Source of the DNA: Dioscorea cayenensis subsp. rotundata
Lineage: Eukaryota > Streptophyta > Magnoliopsida > Dioscoreales > Dioscoreaceae
Assembly: GCF_009730915.1 (NCBI RefSeq)
Contig: NC_052482.1
Span: 19,684,345 to 19,748,344 of the forward strand
Direction of reading: 5' to 3'
DNA: 64,000 nt
The notes under the pieces were generated by a model that saw only the letters and a list, made by a program, of their open reading frames with translations, was not told the origin of the DNA and did no database searches. Position 1 is the stretch's first letter. The number at the start of each line of letters is the position of its first letter. Positions 1 to 11,521 of this stretch are shown here, piece by piece. Made by a program: the position numbers and the translations under genes.

Positions 1-245
1 AATATGCAACCGAGCAGAACCAAAAGAACCACAAACTTAGTGGATTCATTAGCTAGTAGAGTTCAAGACACAAATTGGTTAACTGTTTTCCTAAAAAGAC
101 AGGACAACATAAGAGGGATATCAAAGATGCTTCATATCCCTATAATACACAACAAAAGACCTATAAGAACAGGGTAAACATTGCCACAAATTACTGCAAA
201 CAAATCCATATGGTGAAGAAAATGCGCATTCATTCATTCAATTGT

Positions 246-2959
246 TCATGAAACCACCCGTCCAAGCATTCCCTGTGTCCAAGTTGCAGTTTCCTTCAAC
301 TGGTCATTATCTGATTGGAAACACTCCCCCAAGAAATCAATGTGGAAAGTGCAGTCCTTGAACAAAAGCTTGGTGTTTGGACCAAGTGTGTCTGCAAGGT
401 CCCCCATCACAGCAACTGCAGCTTTTGTGACTCCTTCGTCCCTAAAATACATAGGAAAAGATCCACAGGAAACAAGGAAAATAATCAGTTAAAATGTGGT
501 TAATTAACCTAGTTTTATGTGAATCAACCAAATATACCTGTTCTTGTCCCTGAAAACAGCCTCTATGAACTGCAGAAGATGACCTCCAGTGGGGGCATCA
601 TGAGTTCTGCCTTTGAACTTTTGAACCCTTGAAGTATACCTGAGTAGGCCTCGAATATGCCATGTCTCAGTTGATTTCCATACTCTATCATATCTTCATC
701 AGCAGTCTCCAATCGAGAGCAGAGCTCTGAGGCACCTTGCAGCATTGGCATAGCATAAGATAGATACTTCTCAAAATGCTCTCCAATGGCAAGGGCAATG
801 TCTCCGAAGCATGAGAAAATAGGAGGTTTGACAGACCGATGAAGCATTGAATTCGAGAGGTCCTTGAGAAGATGAGTCATGATAGCATCACAGAAAGGAA
901 GGATTTTATCATCCAAGGCACGGCAGATGTCTCCAACCACGCCAACAGAGATAGAGCAGACCTGGTACTCCTCAAAGTTCTGCAATCCCATGTCTAAATA
1001 CTTGTAGAATTCTGGCATGTACTTGGCAAACTCGGGACCTGTAGCATAAGCAAGAGCTCCAATGGCAAGCATTGCTTCTTCATGAACTGTAGAACTGCGA
1101 CAAGCAAAAACTTTAAGAAATAAGACCATCATCCCATCAGCAGCTTGTTGAATTATGAATCTCGTCTCATCACATGAACTCAGCTTCTGAACTAATACTT
1201 GAAGAACACCACAAAGCAGGGCTTGCAGCTCTCCTTGTTTCTCCCTATCATCCGATGAAAAGACTTGAAGTTCCATAGTTTGTCCTAATCTTTTCATGAT
1301 CTCTTGTAGCAGCTGACACAAGATATTTGAAGTCTCAGGTAACCTGCTGCATCTAACAATCTCATTCAGGGTCTCATAGGCTGAAGCCCTAAGCCTAGAA
1401 TTGCCGGTATCTGACCGATCAGCTGATAGTAGAAGTGCTTTGATAACTTCACCGAGGTAAGGAGTAAGAATGGATGAGTCTGGTTCAGCATCTTCATAAC
1501 CGTGAGCAAGAAAATAAATGGCACCACAGACTTTCATAGCAACATTAGGAGCATCTTTGATACTTTCCAGCAGAACAGACATGATGCGAGGGAGAGTAGT
1601 AGCAGTAATCACTGATTGTGCAGTTGCCGGAGAATGCAGAACCTCAAATATCCTACCTAAAGTCCAGGCTGTAGTATCCTTCACATGGCTATTCTGATCT
1701 TTCATCGCATTCAATAAGAACTCTAAACCACCTTGGACCAATGGTGCAAGCTTTTCAACAGAAGGTCCTTCTAGAATAGAGCCAAATGCAAAAGTTGCAG
1801 CCTCACGGCAATGCCAGTCTTCCTTCATGATGTTTTCCTGCACAAAAGGCATCACAAGGGGCACAATTGCATCTCCAACGGTCTTTGCAACAAGACCAAG
1901 GCAAGTCCCGCCAGCCATGGACAAATTCCACGTTTCATCATCTTGATCCTGATCCTCCTCTTGCTTCAACAAGGTCTCAAGCAACATAGGAACTAACATA
2001 AGAAGCGCCTTTTCTACAAAATGAGAGTGTGGAGATCCTGAACTTGCAGTCCCAGCTTCTTCATACTCTTCTTGGATTTGAATTTCTTCATCACAAATTG
2101 AGCTCCAGAACTCAATAGCTTGAAGCGCAACAGGTTCCTCATCTCCCTTCACAGCATTTGCTGTCAAGGTGAAAAGAGCTTCCATGTAAGGCTCCAAGAT
2201 TTCATAGTACATTGAAGAAATCGAAACCAGGCATTCAAAAGCTGCCTTCCTGATCTCCAGCTCATTTGACACAGCAGTCTCACAGACAACCTTCATGATA
2301 AAAGTCCTCTCCATTTCATTCTCGAAATTAGTCTGTGCAAAATCAAGAGCATTGTACAGAGCTCTAACAGCAGCAAGGCGAACTTCTGAGTTCTGATTTG
2401 CCTGGGTCATACCATGTGCCACAGCAGTGAGAATAGCATTGACCTGGTCCTGTTCCAAGTCCTGAGGAGATATTTCCTCACAGACATACCCAAGTGTCTC
2501 TAGAGTTGCTTGCTGCAAGGCAGGAGGCCCTTGTTGAGACATGTTGGACAGCAACAGTGAAATCACTTCCAGCCATTCCCGCCGGGGGATCTCAATTGAT
2601 GCTATCTTTGCTATGACTTGTGATGAGGTATGCCTTGCCTCACCCACAGATGATCCAAGGGTTTTCAAAAGTGATTCTTTGATCTGGGCTTTTACTGAAG
2701 GATCAATATGGACCCATCGTTGGGTCAGCTCTTCCTTCCTAGCAGACTCCTTGGCATCCAAGGAATTCTTGAGGACAATACCAGCAAGCCTTCGAGATTC
2801 AGGGGGCTTTTGGTCATTTGATAACTCAGCAGACAAGGAGAGTAGGAATAAGGGAAGATTTTGTTCCTGTAGTTGCTTAAGTGCCTCCTCTGCAGCACTT
2901 CGAATCTTTCCATCAGGAGATTGGGCAGATAATAGGACCTGAGTGATCTCCATCGCCAT
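246..2959 (-). CDS. KPNB1: Importin subunit beta-1 (karyopherin beta 1), frame broken once near the 3' end
   Basis: Nuclear import receptor: binds cargo, usually through importin alpha, carries it through nuclear pores and releases it on RanGTP. The first coding exon (2959 down to 538) encodes an N-terminal importin-beta domain (about residues 20-100, with SRRLAGIVLKNSL) and HEAT repeats; the acidic stretch EEDQDQDDETWNLS corresponds to the loop that contacts the importin-alpha IBB domain. The second coding exon is 441-246 and ends in a stop at 246-248. The splice junction reads KN-R-DEGVTKAAVAVMGDLADTLG, in frame with the family C-terminus. As given, the first exon hits a stop at 563-565, because the frame changes at a run of five C on the coding strand (591-595). 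One more base there gives 2619 nt, or 872 residues, the normal family length. Start chosen at MAMEITQVLLSAQSPDGK, which matches the family. Family certain; the break is more likely a consensus error than decay. Confidence 0.95.
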
Positions 2960-3900
2960 TGCTCAAACTACAAAATACAAAAATCTAACTTCACAAACTT
3001 AAAACCAAAGATAAACCAAGTTACAAATAACATCCCATGCATATAGTCTATTTGCATTTAGTAATCCATAAGTTGATAAACATATAAACTATTATAGAGG
3101 ATTAAAAAAACAGAAGGCCTTTTGATTCTAACTAATTGTTTGCAAGTTAAATCGCAAAATTCAAACATGAAACATCAGGACAATTCATCAGAATCACAAC
3201 AAAAGAATTTGATTAGCGCATCAAATAAATAAAGCATAATGATGATTAAGAATTCTATAATGGCCAAACATAAAAATTGCCATGCTGTGACCAACTGGAA
3301 TCTTATTGATAACTCTAACCATATTAAAAATTTCAAACTTGTAAATAAATCCATACAGAAAGAAAAAAATTCAATCACAATGTAACAAATCACAGAAGAG
3401 ATTCACCAATCAGAGCAAAACCACACAAATCCAAAACCCTAAATGCTCAAGAGAAAAATCCAGCAGCATAGAAACACAAAAGTACAGTAAAATGAAACCA
3501 CGAACCAAAACCCCTATGAAAACTCAAACATCATCCAATATAATCGGGAAAAAAAAAACCCTAAAAATTCACCGATGTACGGAATACACAGAAGAAAAAT
3601 CAATAACCTTGTTTCAACACCAACCAAATCACAAAAAAAAAGTCATAATACGAAGAAATAAAGACGGAAAAGAAGAAATCGAAAACATACAAAAGAAGGA
3701 CTCAAACCCTAGAGCAGAGAAAAGTCACCTCGGGCGGCGACAGAGCGTCGACGCTGCGGTTCCTCTCCGGCTACAAATCAAAGGCGAGAGACGACCTAGG
3801 GTTCCGGTCGGCGAGGCGCGTCGCGATCTCGATCGAGAGAGAGAGAGAAAGGGCTTGGGAGTCTGCGGATTGGGAGAGACGAACAATGGGCTTCAGTTAT
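2960..3900 (-). other. Importin beta-1 5' leader with probable leader intron
   Basis: Just upstream of the ATG the coding strand reads TTTGTAG followed by TTTGAGCA-ATG, a good 3' splice site at about 2977. Near 3729 there is a matching donor (CCGAG/GTGAC). A 5' UTR intron of about 750 bp is therefore likely, with a short GC-richer leader exon at about 3730-3890. The positions are inferred from splice signals only, and no transcript start is visible. Confidence 0.55.
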
Positions 3901-4070
3901 TCAAGGGTTTATATTTCGAATATTTCTGGGAAGCGGGAGGAGGATGCCGATGGGAGCGGTCTACAAAAACCCTAACTTTTGAATTGCTTCCTCCTTTCCT
4001 CCTCGCACGTGAAAATCACGTGCTTCACTGTTGTAATGGATCATTCATGGGCCCCAAAAGTTAATAAGGC
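3901..4070 (-). promoter_or_regulatory. Importin beta-1 promoter: paired G-boxes, telo-box, site II motif
   Basis: Three elements lie within 90 bp upstream of the leader exon. A telo-box AAACCCTAA is at 3967-3975. A perfect inverted repeat GCACGTG-AAAAT-CACGTGC at 4005-4023 contains two G-box cores. A site II type TGGGCC is at 4048-4053. Telo-boxes and site II elements are typical of plant housekeeping promoters, and G-boxes are bound by bZIP and bHLH factors. The sites are seen directly; the regulatory role is inferred. Confidence 0.5.
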
Positions 4071-5101
4071 TCATCAGAATGACAGTTTTATCTTTTAAGA
4101 CTTGAGTGTTTGTATTTTTGTTTTAAATGGAAGATAGTACAATCAGATAAAATAGATTCAATTCAAAATAAAAATAAAAATAGGAAAAATCTTGGTTTTT
4201 AATGTTTCACACAATATGAAATCCTTATTATTTAAGTTCAGATTTCTTATATTGGATATATATATATATATATATATTTGATAAAAGTGGATAAATCACT
4301 ATTTTGTTAAAGATAAAAATGAGTCAAACGAAGAACAGAAATTGAAAAAAAATAAAAGATAATATCACTGATCTAACATAGAGGCTCCCATAAAAGATGA
4401 ATCACTTTTAGGGAAAAAACAAACATACATGAAAAGAAAAAAAGAAAAAAAGAAAAACTGATGAAATCCATTGTCACCCGACAGAAATTTACCTAATCTG
4501 AAACATGGAATAACCTACTCTAGAGTAGTATCTTGGTTCATCTTGCCTGCACTCATGAAGTAGAGGGACCGCTCATCAAGTTTAGGTTGCATTGGATTCA
4601 TTCAATTCAACCTAAACATTAAATATAATGTAAAAATCCGGCAGTTGGTATTCATTCATATCGAAGACCACCCATGAATTTGGATTAATCAAGAACACGC
4701 ATCACAAGAAAAAAAAAAGGAAATAAAGGAGAGAAAAAGATAGTGTCCTCTCATTATATCTGTGGAAAATTTTCGAACATTTATGTTCCAAAAAACAATA
4801 ATACAAAGAATACAAGGATGAATCACATAAAGAGTTCTTCAGTTCAGTTCAGTTCAGCTGCCACATTGGAGTCATGCAAAATCTCATATACACAGGTGCA
4901 CTTTGATGATGGCCTTCACTGTTCATATTATATGTATAAATATATATATATATACACATGCTTGCATGCTGCTTCTCATTGCCAGTGCTTCTTAGTTTCT
5001 GTCATGTGCTATGGTTTTTGCTCTAGGTTTGTCAGGAAAACCACATTTCTGGAACCAAGAAGTATGGGGAATTTTTCAACATTATGTACTTATTAGTCTG
5101 C
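4071..5101. other. Intergenic, AT-rich
   Basis: No gene is seen. The stretch holds an (AT)n run at about 4257-4277, a short (TTCAG)4 tandem at about 4839-4857 and the probable 3' UTR of the EOL gene just above 5000. Confidence 0.6.
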
Positions 5102-8100
5102 TCATGCTTTACTTGGAGCTTTGGAGGGTGAGTTAGCTTTTTCTTGAGCTCGGTTATAGAGATCAATTGTGTCACTGTGGTTGGGATCAAGGCAAAGGGC
5201 TGCCTCACAGTCTCGCAATGTGGCTAATGTGTTCCCCATTGAGTCGAAGAATGCAGCTCGAAGGTGAAGGAGCTGGAGGTCTGGTTTGAAAGATATTGCT
5301 TTTGTTAGCTCTGCTATTGCTTCTTCCTCTTTATGGTCATCCATCATAACTGAAAGGCCAAACTTTGAGCAATCAATGACTTGAATTTGGAAGCAAGCAT
5401 TAAAAATAAAAGAATATGCAAAGCAAACAACAGAAGTGCTCATTCACAAGAAGGAATGAATCCAATGCTTGTGTTCAGTGGCAAGTTTTCATTGCTCATC
5501 CTTGAATTAACTAATCAATTCTAAAGCAGGAATCCAATGCTTACATTCACTAATATTAGCAGGGTTAAAGAATATGACCCACTAAACTTCTTCCACAATT
5601 ATTTTTCTCCTAATATTTATATCTCCAAAGTTTTGTCCTTCTCAGGCCTATCACACAGGATCCTCTTACAATGCTGACATATGGATGACAGTGCTTCAGG
5701 ATCAGAGATGAAAATGTCACACACTGCAGGACAAAATCCTGACGACACTAATATTCCTTCCTGACGCTAATGAAAATACACTGCACGCATTTTAATGGTC
5801 TTTCATATAATAGAGAGTAAAAGGACATTTTATTATAGCTGGGAAAGCAGATATTGTGATGGCATTATCCCACCTTGCCAAGATATATGCATGAACGTTA
5901 ACAGATTGAATTATGCAAGAAACACCCACACACAAGGATTGCCACATGGAACAACTTCTTAAAGCAAGATGAAGCAAGAAAAGAGATAGGCTCAATGGTC
6001 ACAATGATCATGGACCCACAAGATATGAGATGCACTCATGCACAACATTGCTATGATATGTTTTGAAAACTATCTCAACCAGTAGGATAAGTGCAATTAT
6101 ATCTAAAAAGATGATTTAGAAGGAACCTAGACATGCAAAACTTGAAAGAAAATGCAGGTTCAATGTAAAATATGAACTGTATAGCACCACCGTGATGTGA
6201 AACAACAATGCTAATAACAAGATTATAATCTATTTAATGTCTAATTCAGATAATAAAATTGACCTGCCGCCCTGTATCTGTAAGGATATGTCCGCAGTGG
6301 ATCTATCTTTGTTGCCATATAGAGATCATTTTTCGCCATTTCTCTCTCGCAATATTCTGAACGTTTCTCATATGCTGAAGCATTGTTTTTGGCTTTCTCA
6401 ATGAGCTTTGTCATCTCATCATAAGCAGCCTTTTTCTGATTTTTAAGGTAATAAACACGTGCAAGACCCTGATGTGCACGAGTATGTTTTATGCCAAGAG
6501 CCTTCTGGTAGCATTCTGCTGCTGCATCCAGCAAATCACAGTCCACATAAACGCTTCCCATATTATTATGTGCCTGTGAAGATGTTATTACAGGAAACAA
6601 ACCACAAAGATGAGAAGCAAAAACAAAACGAATAAATTCAATATATGTTGCGGTTATTTTACTCACTTGTCCCTTCCGAAGATTGTCTGAAGCACAGCTA
6701 TTAGCCTGTTCGAGCAGTTGTATAACATAAGATGATAATGACTGATCCAGACTTGAATCAGCCAGTGCATATGCTTTAAGAAAGAATGCCTCAAATGACC
6801 TCTGAATAGCAATAGACTCCTCTGCTTTGGCTAAGGCTTCTTCACGATGACCAGTATCATATAAAATCCACCCTTCATACACAAGCCTTTCATGTTCTTG
6901 TGAAGAATTATTTCGAGCCATGCGCAGACTATGCATTGCGGCCTTTTGGCAATTTAATCTAACCATAGACATAAAAAATGATTTAGCTAAAATTAGATGA
7001 CCAATTGATAAGAATCATAATTCAGAACCAGAATTTCAGGAAAAACTAGATTTTTGCCTATCATTTGTCAGATAATTATGGAAGGCGGGAGGTTTGTGCA
7101 CGAGTAAGATTGCTGCTTGGAGGTTATGGGGTTTCCAGAGGAAGAAACAACACAACCCTTGTGAATTAAGGGGAATAATGTCCTGAACATTTAAGCCTCT
7201 AAGCTCTATGTCCTTGTATAACTAAGGTCAATATGAACTAAATCCTGCTATAATATAATTGGAAAGGCTTGACTCTGTAAACATGTTTTATTAAGACTAT
7301 TCCTGTTTACTCCATATTAAGGCTGTTCCTGTTTACTTCATATTCTGCCATACCCAAATAAATTTTACCCAATTAAAAAGAAAAGTAATTATTCCCCACC
7401 CACATATCAGGCAAAGACTTACACACCGCCACATCAATGACATAGAACAATCTAATGAAGTGATGCCCTATTCTCCCCTCCATTGCAAACATTAATTGAG
7501 GTACCTATTCTTAAACAATTGTAAACACCCTATATCCATATTGAATCCAACAATTATTATCAGCTATATTCTTTCATAAAACAGGACACTAAAAATATCA
7601 AAGAAATGGTGTATTGCCATGCATGGTACAAAAGCATCTATATAGTCATTCTAAGCAGCCATTTAAACACCCACTATAAAACTGAGAAGACCAAATGTAA
7701 CTAAAGAAGAAAATGTTTTATAAGTTTTTCCGCCAGGATAGTTTCAAGGATCGAATTTATACCTCAATAAAAGAAGAGATTGCCGAAATCGCAGGCTGCT
7801 ATTTGCAGGCTCCTTTGATAACATCTGGTGCACCACTGCAAGTGAACCAATATCATCAACAGCTGACCACCTATCATAAAGTTGCATCCAACAATCTGCC
7901 ATATCCAACTGATGCACACGCTGTTTAAGAATCTCAATCATCTGTTCACCATGCAATTTTCCATGAAACATCATATAATTCGGATCCAGAGTCATTAGTG
8001 CCCTTATATCCTGCAATGCACCTTCATAATCCTCAATAGCAAGAAAGAACCATGCTCGTAGCTCAAGACAATCTGTGGACACCTTGAACCTAATAATCTT

Positions 8101-9872
8101 ATTAATCTCTGCAATGGCAGCACTAATCTTATTATCCTCCATTAAAGTGATTGCTCTGTACTTGTATGGATAAGATAGTGTGGGATCAAGCTCTGTAGCA
8201 ATTTTCAAGTCTGCCATCTTCTCCTTCCCAATGCCATACAACGATCTCTCCTGATACATCCATCCAGTGGGATTGTGCTCTGAGAAGAGACCATTAATCT
8301 GCTTATAAGCTGCATATTTGTGCCCCCTCTTGTACTTAGCCCTGGCAACACCAATCTGAGAGTATGCATGCCCCTCAGCCACAGCTTCTTCAAACAACTT
8401 TTGAGCATCCTTGTATTCCTGTCTCTCAAGCATAACGCATCCCAATTGATGCAATGCTAGCTGCTTCTGCCACCCTGGCGCTGCGCACTCATTGAGCCTC
8501 TCGAACAACATCACTGTGGTATTTGACCGCATCTCCTCCTCCATTGCCACCTGACTCAAGAAGTAATACAATGCAAAGGAAGCATGGCCTGCCTGCAATA
8601 GCCTCTCCTTCCCTTCCAGCGAGCACAACAAGCGCATAATCTCTGGGTCCTGGAGAGACTTGGGTAACCCCCTCAAGAACACCTGCAAGCACGCGGCAAC
8701 AAGCAGATACGCAGTCTCTTCAAGGCCAAAATCGATTAGCTGCAATGCATCGTCAATTGTGAGCACCAGAGACGCGAGGCGCTCATCGCAAGCGGATTTC
8801 AATCCATCGCAGCAGAACTTGTTGGCGAAGGAGAGTATCTCAAGAACAACATCAATGGGGGACATCATCTTCGAGTTTGTTTCTCCTGCTGAAGGTCTCC
8901 ACAGCCTTCATGCCATTAGGAGAGATATGGTTCTGGCCGAAGTTGATGTGCGTGCGCCGTGACTCCGCGAACTCGCTGTAAAGGAGCGCCCAGAGAGGCC
9001 GGGACAGCGCGGCTATACGGTGGCGTGAGCACCCAACCTCGTCGTCTCCGATGCAGATAAAGACGTCCGCTTCATCACCATCCTCCTGAACTACTTCTAC
9101 ATCTCCATCGCCATCATCATCATCATCATCATGAATATCAAGCTCCGCTGATGAAACGATGCGAGTCCAGGGGTGGATCGCGGTGGCAGGGGCAGAGAGA
9201 GGAGGGGGAATCGGGGAGTGAAGAGAGAGCGGAACGAGGGCATTCAAGGGGAGGTGCGGAAGGGAGGCAGGGGAGGAGCGGCGGAGGATGGTGAAGCTCA
9301 TCGTCGCGGCGCTCAAAGCGGAGCCAAGCGGAAAAGACGAGCTTTTGATGAGGGTCCGAAGCGTGGAGCCGCGCATTGCGAAGGCTCCGGCGAAGAAGCT
9401 TGGGGTCGGCAAGCGAACGTAGCAACGAGAAGTGCTCCAAATAGAGATCGCAAAGCTCGGATGGGCGAAGGGAGGGGGATCGAGAGAGACGACGGTACAA
9501 GGAGGAGAGAGAGGGGATGGGGTCAGTGGTGCGGAGGAAAGGGTCGACAGGGGGGTCAATGAGGTCGCTGGACGGGAGGCCATAGGGGAGCACAATAGGG
9601 GGCTTCGACGGAGATTGGTTGTGGTGAGAGAGAGGAGGAGGTTGGATGGATTTGGAGCGAAGAAGAGGGAGGAGGTGAGGTTTACCAGAGGGTTCAGAGG
9701 AGGACGACGACGACGACGCTGCCGATGTTGACGATGATGAAGCCGCCGATGAGGATGACGATGATGGAGGGATGGTGAAGATGGCCGCAGACTTGCAGCC
9801 ATCGACGAGCTTCAAGCTCCGGATCGTTGTGAAGAGATTGTTCTGCATCTCTTCTTCTCGATCGAAATCCAA
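5102..9872 (-). CDS. EOL1: ETO1/EOL-like BTB-TPR protein, CUL3 adaptor for ACC synthase; two frame breaks in exon 1
   Basis: Members of this family link type-2 ACC synthases to CUL3 ubiquitin ligase and so limit ethylene synthesis. Four coding exons: 9872-7763, 6958-6667, 6573-6264, 5349-5102; all junctions are GT-AG and in frame (for example SLLLLR/LNCQKAAM, RYRAA-V-MMDDHKEEEA). Order: low-complexity Ser-rich N-terminus, conserved LLRRSLRNARLHA segment, acidic Asp run, BTB domain (DVFICIGDDEVGC to FANKFCCDGLKSACDERL), then TPR repeats with LVYEGWILYDTGHREEALAK and AYEKRSEYCEREM. The frame shifts twice: once between about 9236 and 9150 (possibly the C4 run at 9170-9173), and once at the C5 run near 8851-8855. 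Removing one base at each gives 2958 nt, 985 residues, close to the family. EOL type is favoured over ETO1 by INFGQNHISPNGM and LECPRS; which EOL is uncertain. Confidence 0.9.
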
Positions 9873-11478
9873 GAGAATTGGAAAACAAGAATCTAGGAAT
9901 TCATGGATTGAAAATATAGTAGAGAATTGGGGAAGCCTGCAAGCACCACCGGCGAAGAATGAGAGAATTCGAGGGTGGCGATGGTGATGCAGGCTCAGAG
10001 ACGATGGTTTTTAATTTTTTTATTTGAAGGAAAAAAATGGAGGAAACGGTGGCAACGATGAGGTTGTTGGACTGGAAAAGAAAAAAAAAATTAGAGTGAT
10101 TTCTTATTTTAAAAAATGATTTTTTTTTTTAATAATCTTTTTTATAATTTTAATTTCTTTGAGGAAAGGTTTGTGATTGTGGGAGGAGGGGAGTTGAAGG
10201 CGGGGCCTGAGAGTTTTATTGGGAAACGGGAGGGAAACGGGGAAGAGGGAAACGTGGTCGGAGGGAAACGAAGGCAGGAGAGATTAGTGCAATGATGATG
10301 CGTCGTTGATGCGGGAAACGCGGGAGGGTGATGATCCATATATAGAGTTGACTGTTAACTAATAATATATATTTATATATTTATATATAATTTTTAATAA
10401 AAAATTAAAAATCAATAATTTCCCGGAAATTTGGAACTAATTCAAGACTTTTTAAAAAAATTTAAAAAAATAAATGATTTATTTTAATGTAAATGAGATT
10501 GTTGGGATGTATAATGTCTGGACCCCAGATGACAACCAGACCACACAAACACAAATGACAAATTTTAACAATTCTTTTTTATTATATTTAAAATAAGTTT
10601 ATTTATTTATTTTTTTTTAGTAAAAATAATAACATTGGCATGTCGTGGCACCAACTATATACTATTAGCTTTTTTACTATTTTTTTCTTAAATATATATT
10701 AAAAAGTTTATAAAAATAATAATATTTTCTTTGTGTCATATTAATAATCAGATTGATTTTTTTTAAAAAATTATTTGCACCTTTAAAGATTTTTATATAT
10801 TAATTTTATTTTTTTTTATTATTTAAAAAAGAACTCTCTGTCAACTATGGTTAGTCAAATGGTATGACACAAAATTAAAAAAATAAAACGCAAAAATTTG
10901 AGTTTTCCCGATAGAATTATTTATGTAGTGTTTATATACTATACACTCGCCTCTAATACTATTTATCTGTTTATGACCCTCCCGTGTGGGATTCATGTGG
11001 GAAATATACTAGTTTTACCCTTCAAAAATATAATGCAAAATTTTTAAAAGATCCGTAAGCCATAACTGCTTCTATTTGTAAAAAAAAAAATACCCTCATT
11101 AATAAAAATAAATAACTTTAATAAATATAAAAGTGTCATATTATAAATATTTTATTAGATTTTAAGCTTAAATATTCCTCCCGTTCATTTTTATCTGCCA
11201 TGGTTAATCGAATCTCACATATCAAAAAATTCAGTTATTTTACAAAATTTTATAAAAAAATTATTTAGCTTTTCAAAATTATCCATAATTTATTTTTTTA
11301 CATTTTTCTCTCATATTTATATATTTTTTCATATTAAATTCAAAAAAAATTAAAAATAATGTTAAAGGTAATTTTAAAAAAATAATAAATATTTCTTGAT
11401 ATTAGAAAATTTAAAAATATATATATATATAGATTTGTGATGGGAACGAAGGGGAGTATAAAAAGTAAATTGGAAAAA

Positions 11479-11521
<43 letters not shown>

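Noticed and set aside
577-590. A 14-base GT...AG segment in importin exon 1 whose removal would also restore the frame
   Set aside because: Far below the minimum plant intron size; one base missing from the adjacent C run explains the break and keeps the conserved HLLQFIEAVFRDKN.
3492-4064. 190-codon open frame on the plus strand
   Set aside because: It overlaps the importin leader and promoter, is Lys/Arg-rich from A-rich DNA, and resembles no family.
9173-9872. Several open frames on both strands opposite the EOL first exon
   Set aside because: GC-rich, Ser/Arg-rich mirror frames of the EOL gene. Only the minus-strand frames with BTB/TPR motifs are supported.
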